Positions 54,696 to 63,694 of a DNA stretch of 64,000 nucleotides are shown piece by piece. This DNA comes from DAIPJH01 sp036770365 (GTDB lineage Bacteria > Pseudomonadota > Alphaproteobacteria > Rickettsiales > UBA998). Position 1 is the stretch's first letter. Each line of letters starts with the position of its first letter. A model generated the notes under the pieces. That model was not told where the DNA came from and searched no databases. It saw only the letters and a list, made by a program, of their open reading frames with translations. The DNA lies in NCBI GenBank assembly GCA_036770365.1, contig DAIPJH010000001.1, positions 1-64,000 on the forward strand. The letters run 5' to 3'. The position numbers and the translations under genes are program-made.

Positions 54696-55046
54696 ATGAA
54701 CGACAGCGTAGATAAATATAATCCTGATAATATCTCGCGTATTATCATGCTTGTCTATGGGCGCATGGAGCATGGTGGACCTTTTTGGTGTTACGTTGCG
54801 GTCAAACCAAGCATGTACGATGCCTTCAAAACTGCAGAACAGCAAGGCTCACTTGATCTCTATAATTTTGAACCTTTTGGTGAAATTATCGTATCCGCTG
54901 AAGGTGAGACCCCACCTGAAGAAGTAACGGTCAAAGTCGCAGAAATGTATAACACTGATCCAACCAAATTCTTTCAACCGATTGACCCCAAACAGGTTAT
55001 CTCTGAAAAAATTGAAGAATTAAAACGTCAGGACTCTGAATCTTAA
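54696..55046 (+). CDS. Small conserved protein, paralogue of the 91-residue protein at 16287
   Basis: A 116-residue soluble protein. Segments GGPFWCYVAVKPSMYDAF, LDLYNFEPFGEIIVSAEG and a helix ending VKVAEMY match the 91-residue protein at 16287 in order and spacing, so both belong to one small family of unknown function. A 25-residue helical, charged tail extends past the shared core. AAGGG lies 6 bases before the ATG. It follows acnA by 42 bases and may share its transcript. No signal or membrane segment. Confidence 0.75.
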   Translation: MNDSVDKYNPDNISRIIMLVYGRMEHGGPFWCYVAVKPSMYDAFKTAEQQGSLDLYNFEPFGEIIVSAEGETPPEEVTVKVAEMYNTDPTKFFQPIDPKQVISEKIEELKRQDSES

Positions 55047-55143
55047 TCCGATTTATTACCAAAGATTATTGCATCATTTTTTCTCTTTCTCGTCATCAAA
55101 TTGTAACAAGAATAGGTTACATTGATAGTGCTAGGGAGGATTT

Positions 55144-56340
55144 ATGTTAAGTTCTACAGATGACATTGGTAGTTTAGGCACGACAGCACCAGCTGTTTTA
55201 GATGATGGCACTCCCATCACTACTCGCGGTGGAAACCAAACCCTCACCTCCACTGACGAAGACGCGCATAAACGCGCTTCTTTTGAAATTGATGCAGCAG
55301 AGGAGATGATCCGAACAGTTAAAAATCTGATTGATAAAGCGAGAGCTGAAGGGATAGACCCCGATGAAATAGCCAACCTAGAAAGCTACAGAAGCAGCAT
55401 GATTAGCAGCGTCGCAGCAGCAAAGGGTGCATTGGCAAGTGGCAATCCTTCGCTTGCTCTCACGAACCTATCAAACGTCACTACTGTACTTGGTAATGTA
55501 AAAAAACAAGAAGAAGAAGCAGCAGCAAGTGAACTCGCGGAAGAAGCATCAGAGTTGACTGATACACCCCAAAAGAACTATTTTAGCACAGAAAACACAG
55601 AGGCGTTTGGCGCATCCCCATATAGTCTAACCTCTACCATGCCCGCCTTTGACGACGAGTTTGGACTTACACGCGAACAACGCGAACGCTACGGCGCACC
55701 ATCATCCGTCTTTGACGACATGGATTTTGAGCGTCCAACACCTGCACCAACCACCGTACGCTTAGGAGATCAACAGATTCCTGAACCTACCAGTGAGTAC
55801 GACCTTCGCCAAAACGAAACAGGTGAAAAAGTTAAGCTTGGAGATGCAGGTAACACCAGTGGTATTAGGCTTGGTGAGAACACCCCATCGAGTGAACCAT
55901 CATTGCAAAACACAGGGCTGGAACTCAAACCTGAGGACAAAGAACTCAGACAGAAATTGAACGCGATGCGCCGTGAACTTAAGGAAAAAGATTTGGCAGG
56001 AGTTACAGCAAGTGACGTTGCAAATGGCGAAATTCCACCGCCTCCCGCAACACCAGCTCCAACTGCATCTGCGATAGCTCCAATACCCCCTAGCCCTACA
56101 GGGGAGACCGCTTTAACTCCAGTGGTGGATGCACAACCCGCAGCAGCAGCAACGCCACCTAGTGCAGAAACAACTTCGGTTTCAGCATCGTCTAGACCGC
56201 CTGAACCTGCTAAACCAACCCCCATCTCAGGCGGCAATGACGTTTCTAATGGCACTACATTCTCGCTTACGCCAACGACACCCTCTGCTAGTGGTATGCG
56301 ACTAGGTAATTCTCAAAGCAGCGTAAGACTCGGCGCATAA
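55144..56340 (+). CDS. Disordered protein with five R/K-L-G short linear motifs
   Basis: A 398-residue soluble protein not recognised as any family. An N-terminal helical region (residues 40-140, EEMIRTVKNLIDKARAEG, then LTNLSNVTTVLGN) is followed by long disordered parts. Five copies of a short motif, hydrophobic-[R/K]-L-G-polar, occur: TVRLGDQ, KVKLGDA, GIRLGEN, GMRLGNS and the C-terminal SVRLGA, between about residue 203 and the end. A Pro/Ala-rich stretch (about 300-380) separates the last two groups. Repeated identical tetramers in otherwise variable sequence suggest binding sites for a partner. The ribosome site GGGAGG is strong. It is convergent with apaG with a 1-base gap. Function unknown. 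Confidence 0.65.
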   Translation: MLSSTDDIGSLGTTAPAVLDDGTPITTRGGNQTLTSTDEDAHKRASFEIDAAEEMIRTVKNLIDKARAEGIDPDEIANLESYRSSMISSVAAAKGALASGNPSLALTNLSNVTTVLGNVKKQEEEAAASELAEEASELTDTPQKNYFSTENTEAFGASPYSLTSTMPAFDDEFGLTREQRERYGAPSSVFDDMDFERPTPAPTTVRLGDQQIPEPTSEYDLRQNETGEKVKLGDAGNTSGIRLGENTPSSEPSLQNTGLELKPEDKELRQKLNAMRRELKEKDLAGVTASDVANGEIPPPPATPAPTASAIAPIPPSPTGETALTPVVDAQPAAAATPPSAETTSVSASSRPPEPAKPTPISGGNDVSNGTTFSLTPTTPSASGMRLGNSQSSVRLGA

Positions 56341-56341
56341 C

Positions 56342-56737
56342 TTAATTCGGACGAGCGCGTTCCTCTGGGCTATCAAGTGAAAAAGTTGGAATCTTGACAT
56401 CAAAGGATTCCCCCGTTTCCACATCCATCATCTCATAACTACCACCCATGATACCTGACGATGTATTCAACACCGTTCCTGAAGTATATTGAAAGGCGAA
56501 ACCAGCTTCAATCACGGGCTGCTCTCCAACGACCCCTGCACCATGCACATGCTGCGTTTGACCGCTAGCATCTGTGATAATCCATGTACGATGTAATAGT
56601 TTAACCGTCTTCGGACTCAAATTTTCAATACTGATAGTATAAGCCCACACATAATGCGCATCTTTTGGGGATGATTGATCTGGCAAGAAAATGGGCAGTG
56701 CTGTTATTTTGATGCCCTGCGTGGCGCATGTAAACAT
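56342..56737 (-). CDS. apaG: ApaG protein
   Basis: A 131-residue immunoglobulin-fold protein. The family segments are visible: HYVWAYTISIENLSPKTVKL, LLHRTWIITDASGQTQHVHGAGVVGEQPVI (in pieces), and TSSGIMGGSYEMMD. ApaG is linked to Co2+ and Mg2+ homeostasis and may bind nucleotide polyphosphates; no catalytic residues are known. A single-gene unit, convergent with the motif-repeat protein and divergent from nothing nearby. Full length. Confidence 0.95.
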   Translation of the reverse strand: MFTCATQGIKITALPIFLPDQSSPKDAHYVWAYTISIENLSPKTVKLLHRTWIITDASGQTQHVHGAGVVGEQPVIEAGFAFQYTSGTVLNTSSGIMGGSYEMMDVETGESFDVKIPTFSLDSPEERARPN

Positions 56738-56823
56738 CGATGTAACCTACTCCGTGTTATCATTTCAGCGAGGGCTGAAATTTATAAAAGCAGCCTGAAT
56801 AAACATGCTGGTATGATAAGAAA

Positions 56824-56854
56824 GATGCCTCCACTCCTAAAGAATGAAGGCACC
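56824..56854 (-). terminator. Terminator hairpin after tig
   Basis: GATGCCTCCACTC (56824-56836) pairs with GAATGAAGGCACC (56842-56854) with wobbles. On the minus strand a T-rich run follows. It is about 8 bases past the trigger factor stop. Confidence 0.7.
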
Positions 56855-56861
56855 TCCATAA

Positions 56862-58295
56862 TTATTCAGCTTTTTTCTTTGCTACTTTTTTTGCAGGCTT
56901 TTCTGCATCCACAACATCATCCGTTTTAGCAGCTTTCTTAGCTGGCTTTTTCTTCGCATTCGCCGCTTCGTCTTCTTCTTCATCCATCTTCACGATATCT
57001 GCCGTCGACACTTTTTTCTCGGTCAATGTGATCTTGGTCAAAATATGATCTACTGCTTTTTCTTCCAAAATTGGACCGCGAAGCTCATTCACATGTTCAG
57101 GATGCTTGTTATAGAACTCAAAAATCTGGCGTTCTTGACCAGGGTAAGCACGCGCTTGATCAAAAATTGCTTGGCGAAGCTCCTCCGTGGTCACTTCCAA
57201 TTTTGCAGCACCCGCGATTTGAGAAAGCAAGATACCCATACGTACACGACGCTGTGCAATCGCTTGATATTCTTTCTTCAACTCTTCTTCAGAAACATCA
57301 TCATCCACCTGACCACGCGCTTTCGCCTGCTCATATTGCTGCCAAATAGCGTCAAACTCTAATTTCACCATACCTTCTGGCACATCAAAACCTGTTTGTT
57401 CATCAAGCACATCAAATAGTTTCTTTTTCAACCGATTACGCACCAAACCTTCAAAATCATTCGCAAGCTGATCGCGCACAACATCTTTCAACTTTTCTAA
57501 AGACTCAAGACCCAATTTTTTTGCGAATTCATCATCAAGCTTTGCGGGAACTTTGCCCATGACTGCATGCACAGTACATTCAAAGCGAGCATTTTTGCCT
57601 GCTAAATCTTTGCTATGATAATCCGCAGGGAAAGGAACATTCACGGTCACATTCTCACCCGCCTTTGCTCCAACCAACTGCTCCTCAAAACCTGGAATGA
57701 ACTGACCAGAACCAAGCTCAAGCTCAAAGCCTTTACCTTCACCACCAGCAAACGCTTCCTCACCAATAAAGCCTTTAAAATCCATTTTTACGACGTCGCC
57801 ATTTGCCGCTTTGCTAGACTTTTCTTTATTTTCTCCGTTATTAGCAGCGATACGCTCTAGCGATGAGGTCACTTCGTCATCCGACACCGTTACAACCATC
57901 TTCTCCAACTTCACTTTAGAGAAATCAACTTCTGGTGCTTTTGGCATCAACTCCAACGTCACAGAAAACTCTAAATCTTTACCTTCAGCAAAATTATCAC
58001 TGATTTTAACATCTGGGCGTAGCGCAGGAATAAGTTTTTTCTCGCTCATCAAATCATTGGTCGCCTCACGTACAGCGCGCTCAATCACTTCACCCATCAC
58101 TGACTGACCATAACGCTCTTGCAGAAGCTTGGTCGGCACTTTACCAGGGCGGAATCCAGGAATTTTTACTTTTTCACCGACTTTAGCCAGTTCCAATTTC
58201 ACCGTTTCATCAATTTTTTGTGCAGGAACGACCACTTCGTAGGCGCGTTTCAAGCCTTCATTGACGGTTTCTTTAATTTTGAGATTCGTAGCCAT
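56862..58295 (-). CDS. tig: Trigger factor (ribosome-associated chaperone)
   Basis: Chaperone that binds nascent chains at the ribosome exit and has prolyl isomerase activity. The ribosome-binding FRPGKVP loop lies at about residue 48. The FKBP-type PPIase domain follows (GDVVKMDFKGFIGEE, GSGQFIPGFEEQLVG), then the C-terminal helical arms (RMGILLSQIAGAAKLEVT). At 477 residues it exceeds E. coli (432) by a Lys/Ala/Glu-rich tail of about 50 residues (KKKPAKKAAKTDD). Start ATG 58295 with AGGTG upstream; GTG 58304 is upstream in frame. In many bacteria clpP follows tig; it does not here. Confidence 0.98.
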   Translation of the reverse strand: MATNLKIKETVNEGLKRAYEVVVPAQKIDETVKLELAKVGEKVKIPGFRPGKVPTKLLQERYGQSVMGEVIERAVREATNDLMSEKKLIPALRPDVKISDNFAEGKDLEFSVTLELMPKAPEVDFSKVKLEKMVVTVSDDEVTSSLERIAANNGENKEKSSKAANGDVVKMDFKGFIGEEAFAGGEGKGFELELGSGQFIPGFEEQLVGAKAGENVTVNVPFPADYHSKDLAGKNARFECTVHAVMGKVPAKLDDEFAKKLGLESLEKLKDVVRDQLANDFEGLVRNRLKKKLFDVLDEQTGFDVPEGMVKLEFDAIWQQYEQAKARGQVDDDVSEEELKKEYQAIAQRRVRMGILLSQIAGAAKLEVTTEELRQAIFDQARAYPGQERQIFEFYNKHPEHVNELRGPILEEKAVDHILTKITLTEKKVSTADIVKMDEEEDEAANAKKKPAKKAAKTDDVVDAEKPAKKVAKKKAE

Positions 58296-58471
58296 GTCAG
58301 TCACCTAAAATCAGGGTTATTAGAATATAAAAAGGATGTGAGTTTTCGCATGAGTTACACGCTCTTGCAAGTTTTTTCTCAGCGCAGAACTATGTTTATG
58401 AAATCTAGAATTCTGTCTCCCAACTGTATTGTTTAAAGAGAGCAAGAATCCTAACAAATAAAATTTAGTGT

Positions 58472-59170
58472 TTATCGATTAGAAACTCTCGACTTAATTT
58501 CTGAAATTACACCAGCATCCTTCATAATATCACTCACACCTGACCATAAAGAACCTCTCATCGAATCTAAATGCACTTCACCCAATCTACTTGGCTGACC
58601 TGCCTCACAATCATAAATGCAGAGTATATAATGAACGAAATCTGGATTTGAATCAGCATACTCTTTCAATTCCAACTCTTTCCAAGGAATAAATAAATAG
58701 GGAAACCCTGCTTTTGCTAATTCATAGCAATGATCTAGATGATTCATCCATCGACTATTTATAACCGCTAACGATATTTTTATTCCTTCATCTCCAATAA
58801 CAATCTCTTGGCGCAATGTTTCATCACAAAGCTGATTATACGTAAGAAAAATATGTTTACTTTTTTTACTTCCAGCCAATACAACTAAACACAACCCTCC
58901 AAACGAGAGTCCAGCGAAAATAGAATTCATAACCATATCCAAATCTTCACGAGAAAAACTTACTGCCGCTATTATTACCAGTGTTAAAATAAGAAAAAAA
59001 ACTTTTAACACTGGTAATAATATAGATTGTGCAGACTTATTATTTTGCCTAATGCTCTGGATTTCCGAAAGATCAAATACTTTTTGATTACTTAACTCTG
59101 GAACCACACCTATGCCACCATGACGAATAAATGTTTCTGGAGCAGACCATATTCCATTGAAATTATTCAT
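58472..59170 (-). CDS. Membrane protein of unknown function, coupled to uvrD
   Basis: A 232-residue protein with two central membrane helices (LLPVLKVFFLILTLVIIAAV and FAGLSFGGLCLVVLAG) and soluble parts on both sides. The C-terminal 130 residues are mixed alpha/beta with WKELELKEYADSN and YILCIYDCEAGQ. I do not recognise it. The A+T content is visibly higher than in the neighbours uvrD and tig, which suggests recent gain. The start is GTG 59176, overlapping the uvrD stop, or ATG 59170, so it may be translated from the uvrD transcript. Function unknown. Confidence 0.65.
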   Translation of the reverse strand: MNNFNGIWSAPETFIRHGGIGVVPELSNQKVFDLSEIQSIRQNNKSAQSILLPVLKVFFLILTLVIIAAVSFSREDLDMVMNSIFAGLSFGGLCLVVLAGSKKSKHIFLTYNQLCDETLRQEIVIGDEGIKISLAVINSRWMNHLDHCYELAKAGFPYLFIPWKELELKEYADSNPDFVHYILCIYDCEAGQPSRLGEVHLDSMRGSLWSGVSDIMKDAGVISEIKSRVSNR

Positions 59171-59172
59171 AA

Positions 59173-61407
59173 TCACGCCACCTTGATATAGTCCTTCATC
59201 ACCTTCTTGCGCCCAGCTTTTTCAAAGGAAATTTCAAGATTACCGTTATGATCGGATAGTACCGTGCCATAACCAAATTTGACGTGAAATACTCGCTTGC
59301 CAGCGAGTCCTTTTGATGGGGATGTTTTAATGGAAACAGTTGATTCTTCAACTCCCCTTGCTTGCTTAACAGATTCAAAAATTTCTTCAATGCGACGTTG
59401 AAAAAGCTGAGGGCCTGAGGCTTGCGCACGCCCCGCAGGACCACCACCCAAATCTTCAATATCTGCATCTGGAAGTTCGGCGATAAATCGTGATGGGATG
59501 CTCGATTGCCACTGATTATAGATGCGGCGATTGGCAGCGTGAGTGATATAAAGTAAGCGTTTTGCACGTGTGATGCCAACATAAGCAAGGCGGCGTTCTT
59601 CTTCTAACCCCTTACTGCCGCTTTCGTCCAGCGCACGTTGATGCGGAAAGACACCTTCTTCCCAACCTGGTAAAAAAACCGTATCGAATTCAAGTCCTTT
59701 AGCGGCATGCAGGGTCATAATTGAAATCATGTCATCTTGTGATTTTTCATCCCTATCCATCACCAAGCCAACATGCTCTAAAAAGGCCGTAATACTTGGA
59801 AATTCACCCAGCGCACGTTCTAATTCACGTAAGTTTTCCACACGCCCTTGCGCTTCGGGCGTTTTCTCCGCCTGCCACATTGCAATATAGCCTGTTTCCT
59901 CCATTACAAAGCGCACCAACTCCGCAGGGGTTAAATGCTGTGCCTTATCCGCCCAATCTGCATGATGTTTCAAGAAATCTCTTAGCGTTTGCGCCATTTT
60001 TCCGCGCAAGTCACCACGCTTTAACATCTCCACCACCGCGTCCATCATCGACGCATTAAGTTCGCGTGCGCGAATATGAATCTGCTCCATCGTTGCCTTG
60101 CCAAGCCCGCGTTTTGGCACATTGATGATACGCTCAAACGCCAAATCATCTCGCGGCTGATCGATCAGGCGCAAGTACGCGATCGCATCACGAATTTCCT
60201 GACGTTCATAAAAACGTAAGCCCCCCACAACACGGTACGCAATGCCAAGCTGTAAAAAACGCTCCTCAAAAGCGCGGGTTTGAAAGGATGCGCGCACCAA
60301 AATCGCCATGTCTTGCAAGCGCACTTTGTCACGCTGAATAGCTTCTACTTCCTCAGCCACATAACGCGATTCCTCCAAATCATCCCACGTTGATTTGACA
60401 CGCACACGCTCACCGCCTGAATCCGCTGTCCATAGCGTCTTGCCCAGCCGCCCTTCATTATTGGCAATCACCGCCGAAGCGGCACTCAAAATATGTGACG
60501 TAGAACGATAATTTTGTTCCAAGCGTATTGTCACCGCATCAGGAAAATCTTTTTCAAATTTCAAGATATTCCCAACTTCTGCGCCGCGCCAGCCATAAAT
60601 TGACTGGTCATCATCGCCGACACAACAAATATTGCCATGCCCCATGGCAAGCAAGCGCAGCCAAAGATATTGCCCCGTATTGGTATCTTGATACTCATCA
60701 ACCAAAATATAGCGAAAACGCTGCGCATATTCTTGTAATATTGCAGGATGTTCTTTGAACAAGGTCAGATTGTGCAGTATCAGATCACCAAAATCGCAAG
60801 CGTTAAGTGTCTTTAAGCGTGCCTGATAGACTTTATAAACGTTCAATGAAACTCCTGAAGACGCATGTGTCATCCATGTCTCACTAACATCATCAGGCTT
60901 AAAACCCTTATCTTTCCAACCTTGAATCGTTCCCATAATCATTTTGGGGGGATATTGTTTATCATCCAGATTAAGTTCATTCAGTAGGGTCTTGATGAGG
61001 CGAATTTGGTCGTCCGAATCAAGAATAGAAAATGTGCTAGTCAGCCCGAAAAGTTCGGCATGGCGACGTAAAATCCGCGCAGCGATCGAGTGAAATGTCC
61101 CAAGCCACATACCTTGCGTCGCGCTGAAGCCACGTTCATCAACACCGCCAAGCGTTACGTTGACACGCTCGACCATTTCCTTTGCCGCTTTATTAGTAAA
61201 AGTTACTGCCAAAATCTGCCCTGCAAAGGCACGTTTGGTCAACAGCAAATGGGCAATACGCGTGGTCAATGCTTTGGTTTTACCCGTCCCCGCCCCTGCC
61301 AACACCAACACCGCACCGTCTTGCGCTTCCACCGCTTCGCGCTGCGGCGCATTCAACGATGTTAAATAATGTGGTGTTTCTGTGCGCGTTTCCAAGAGAC
61401 TATCCAT
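59173..61407 (-). CDS. uvrD: ATP-dependent DNA helicase UvrD/PcrA
   Basis: Superfamily 1A 3'-5' helicase acting in nucleotide excision and mismatch repair. Motifs in order: Q motif and Walker A AGAGTGKTKALTTR, DEYQDTN (II), GDDDQSIYGWRGA (III), EQNYRSTSH (IV), TLHAAKGLEFDTVFLPGWEEGVFPH (V, here cited in part) and GITRAKR (VI). Full length at 744 residues, ending in a tudor-like KVFHVKFGYGTVLS domain as in PcrA/UvrD. The start is ATG 61407. Its stop overlaps the unknown membrane-protein gene. Divergent from a GNAT acetyltransferase. Confidence 0.98.
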   Translation of the reverse strand: MDSLLETRTETPHYLTSLNAPQREAVEAQDGAVLVLAGAGTGKTKALTTRIAHLLLTKRAFAGQILAVTFTNKAAKEMVERVNVTLGGVDERGFSATQGMWLGTFHSIAARILRRHAELFGLTSTFSILDSDDQIRLIKTLLNELNLDDKQYPPKMIMGTIQGWKDKGFKPDDVSETWMTHASSGVSLNVYKVYQARLKTLNACDFGDLILHNLTLFKEHPAILQEYAQRFRYILVDEYQDTNTGQYLWLRLLAMGHGNICCVGDDDQSIYGWRGAEVGNILKFEKDFPDAVTIRLEQNYRSTSHILSAASAVIANNEGRLGKTLWTADSGGERVRVKSTWDDLEESRYVAEEVEAIQRDKVRLQDMAILVRASFQTRAFEERFLQLGIAYRVVGGLRFYERQEIRDAIAYLRLIDQPRDDLAFERIINVPKRGLGKATMEQIHIRARELNASMMDAVVEMLKRGDLRGKMAQTLRDFLKHHADWADKAQHLTPAELVRFVMEETGYIAMWQAEKTPEAQGRVENLRELERALGEFPSITAFLEHVGLVMDRDEKSQDDMISIMTLHAAKGLEFDTVFLPGWEEGVFPHQRALDESGSKGLEEERRLAYVGITRAKRLLYITHAANRRIYNQWQSSIPSRFIAELPDADIEDLGGGPAGRAQASGPQLFQRRIEEIFESVKQARGVEESTVSIKTSPSKGLAGKRVFHVKFGYGTVLSDHNGNLEISFEKAGRKKVMKDYIKVA

Positions 61408-61466
61408 AGAAGGTAAACTTTACTATAAGTGATTTTGTCAGATTCATTTATAAAGAAAGCAGCCCA

Positions 61467-61955
61467 ATGCACAAGCACGAAGTCATCATTCGCCTCGCCA
61501 AACCCAAGGATGCTCCCTTCATCGCCACCCTCGCTCATGAACTTGCAGCAAGCGAAGGACGCATCAGCGACACATCAGAAAGCAGCATCCTTGACGCTGC
61601 GTTCAGTGAAACCGCAGCCTGCCGCTTTTTGGTTGTAGAAATTGATGAATTCGTCGTTGGAACGGTCATGTTTTATGGTGGTTATGACTTGGAACATGCA
61701 CAAAAAGGGCTACATCTTGGCGACATCATCATCACCCAACCCTATCAACGTCAAGGACTCGGCACACGACTCATGCATTACCTTATCTATCTTGCACGTG
61801 CCGAAGGCTATCAATGGATATCTTGGACAGTTCTCCCATCCAACCACGCGGCCTTAGCGTTCTATCATAAAATCGGAGCATCAGAAATAAAAATACGCTT
61901 TATGGCAATGGGTTCACATAGGATGGATAACTTACTCGCTCATGCTTCCTTATAA
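61467..61955 (+). CDS. GNAT family N-acetyltransferase
   Basis: A 162-residue acetyl-CoA-dependent acyltransferase. Motif A, which holds the pyrophosphate of acetyl-CoA, is QRQGLGTRLMHYLI (Q-x-x-G-x-G). The substrate-side strand is DIIITQPY, and the C-terminal motif B reads NHAALAFYHKIGA. Substrate is unknown; small-molecule amines are typical, N-terminal protein acetylation also possible. Translation signal is weak. Monocistronic, divergent from uvrD. Confidence 0.9.
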   Translation: MHKHEVIIRLAKPKDAPFIATLAHELAASEGRISDTSESSILDAAFSETAACRFLVVEIDEFVVGTVMFYGGYDLEHAQKGLHLGDIIITQPYQRQGLGTRLMHYLIYLARAEGYQWISWTVLPSNHAALAFYHKIGASEIKIRFMAMGSHRMDNLLAHASL

Positions 61956-61996
61956 TACCGCCTATCCACTGAATGAACATTCAATTAAATGTCGCG

Positions 61997-62131
61997 CTAT
62001 TGCAGTGCAAAAGACATAGATATCACACTCGTATTTTCATCGCAAAAAATTACATACAAGCCCATATTGCCTGCTTGACAGAGATTTACTCTACGCGCAT
62101 CATAAAAGGATAAAATCTCTGGCAGATTCAC
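61997..62131 (-). pseudogene. Possible small protein or 3' gene remnant
   Basis: A minus-strand frame of 44 codons from a GTG at 62131 to TAG at 61997. It reads with protein-like composition (LPEILSFYDARRVNL, then GNMGLYVIFCDENTSVISM) and stays open upstream to about 62155. No good ribosome site or ATG is present, and the sense-strand promoter of the carboxypeptidase gene overlaps. It could be a degraded 3' end of a secreted protein or a chance frame. Low confidence. Confidence 0.25.
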
Positions 62132-62171
62132 ATAAAATACTTCATCTTGCTCTGTATTTCATTGTGGTTTG

Positions 62172-62180
62172 TGATATAAT
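62172..62180 (+). promoter_or_regulatory. Extended -10 promoter element of the carboxypeptidase gene
   Basis: TGATATAAT at 62172-62180 is a perfect extended -10 (TG-N-TATAAT), 18 bases upstream of the start codon region. The -35 hexamer at the right distance is weak, as extended -10 promoters allow. This leaves a very short leader. Confidence 0.55.
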
Positions 62181-62198
62181 GTTCTTTTGGAGGATAGG

Positions 62199-63692
62199 AT
62201 GCGGCGTTTTGTAGTCTTGTTATGTGTACTTGTCTTCGCCTTTTCACATACGGCAGAAGCAAAAACTAAAAAGCACAAAAAACACGCCGCTGCGCAAAAT
62301 GTCAGTCGTCAAGTGGCAACAGGCACATCTTCTGCTTCTAGAGGCAATCCACGCCATGCTGCGCTGATCATCAACGCCGACACAGGTCAGGTTTTGCTCG
62401 ATGAAAATGCAAATGCTATCCGTTACCCAGCGTCACTAACCAAAATGATGACACTCTACCTCGCTTTTGACGCACTGAAAACGGGTAAGCTCAAATGGAA
62501 TCAGATGCTTCCTGCTTCCTCTTTGGCTGCTGCGCAGCCTCAAACCAATGTCTTTTTAAATGAAGGTGATCGCATCAGTGTGCAGACCTGTGTCCTTGCT
62601 CTGATTGTACGATCAGCCAATGATGCTGCTTATGTGCTTGCGGAAGCACTCGGTGGCAACAAAGAGAATTTTGCTGCTATGATGACATCAAAAGCTCGCC
62701 AACTTGGTATGAAAGATACCGTCTTTCGTAACCCCAACGGTTTACCTGATAAAAATCAAATCACAACGGCAATGGATATGGCCAAGCTTGGTATGGCTCT
62801 TCGCCGTGATTTCCCTGCTTATTACCCTATGTTCAAAACTCAGGAATTTTCATTTAATGGACGTCATTATACAGGTCACAATCGTGTACTTAACCGCTTA
62901 GACGGCGTGGATGGTATCAAAACAGGATATATTGGTGCATCAGGATTTAATCTTGTCAGCTCCATCAAAAAGGACGGCGTCAATTTGGTGGGAGTGGTCA
63001 TGGGTGGTCGCAGCGGCGCGGAACGTGATAATTACATGGTGTCTATTTTAAAGAAACATTATGACCAACAATACGCACTGTTACATAATGCCACGCAGCC
63101 AGTACAGATGGCACAACAGACACATAAACCTTCTGTGCTTGCACGTGTAGCCGCAGCAACGCTCATCTCCGAAGCGCATGCTGATGAGATCAAGGCGACG
63201 GCAACAACATCCCAAATCACCACCAAACCCGCAACGACTACGCCAACTGCTCCCACAGCGACGACACATAACGCTACTCCTGCCTCCTCAGCACCAAGCC
63301 TAACTATTGCCGTTGCTCCTGTAGCTGTAGCTGTAGCTACACCCACTCCAACACAACCTCGCCCCAACACACTGGATCATCAATTAGCAAACCTTGCGGG
63401 AAAAACGGCGAGTATCTCACAAACAAGCGGCGCAGAGACGGCTAAACCTTGGGGCATTCAAATTGGTGCGTATAAAGACAAAGCTTCTGCCAAACAGGCA
63501 ATTCACAAAGTCCTCTCTATGGTTGGGAAAAACGTCAGCAACCCTTCAGTTGCTATTGCCTCTGAAGGCAAAAAAGGGAAAGCGATTCACCGCGCTCGCC
63601 TAGGCAATCTCACCCGCAAAGAAGCACAGAGCGCGTGTCAGAAATTACAGGCAGCAAACAGCCCGTGCTTTGCTTTGATGGTCAGTAATTAG
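62199..63692 (+). CDS. D-alanyl-D-alanine carboxypeptidase (S11) with SPOR domain
   Basis: Low-molecular-mass penicillin-binding protein that trims the terminal D-Ala of peptidoglycan stem peptides. Signal peptide cut near AEA; the S11 serine motifs are complete: SLTK (S-x-x-K), SAN (S-x-N) and KTG in DGIKTGYIG. A Thr/Ala/Pro-rich linker (about residues 325-390) leads to a C-terminal SPOR domain (WGIQIGAYKDKASAKQAI) that binds denuded glycans and would recruit it to the division site. ATG 62199 is used because GGAGG lies 5-6 bases upstream; TTG 62187 is also in frame. About 497 residues. Extended -10 promoter upstream. Confidence 0.95.
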   Translation: MRRFVVLLCVLVFAFSHTAEAKTKKHKKHAAAQNVSRQVATGTSSASRGNPRHAALIINADTGQVLLDENANAIRYPASLTKMMTLYLAFDALKTGKLKWNQMLPASSLAAAQPQTNVFLNEGDRISVQTCVLALIVRSANDAAYVLAEALGGNKENFAAMMTSKARQLGMKDTVFRNPNGLPDKNQITTAMDMAKLGMALRRDFPAYYPMFKTQEFSFNGRHYTGHNRVLNRLDGVDGIKTGYIGASGFNLVSSIKKDGVNLVGVVMGGRSGAERDNYMVSILKKHYDQQYALLHNATQPVQMAQQTHKPSVLARVAAATLISEAHADEIKATATTSQITTKPATTTPTAPTATTHNATPASSAPSLTIAVAPVAVAVATPTPTQPRPNTLDHQLANLAGKTASISQTSGAETAKPWGIQIGAYKDKASAKQAIHKVLSMVGKNVSNPSVAIASEGKKGKAIHRARLGNLTRKEAQSACQKLQAANSPCFALMVSN

Positions 63693-63694
63693 GA

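Noticed and set aside
63300..63345. Short tandem repeat (CTGTAG-type, three units) in the carboxypeptidase linker
   Set aside because: Encodes Val/Ala in a low-complexity linker; too short to count as a repeat element.
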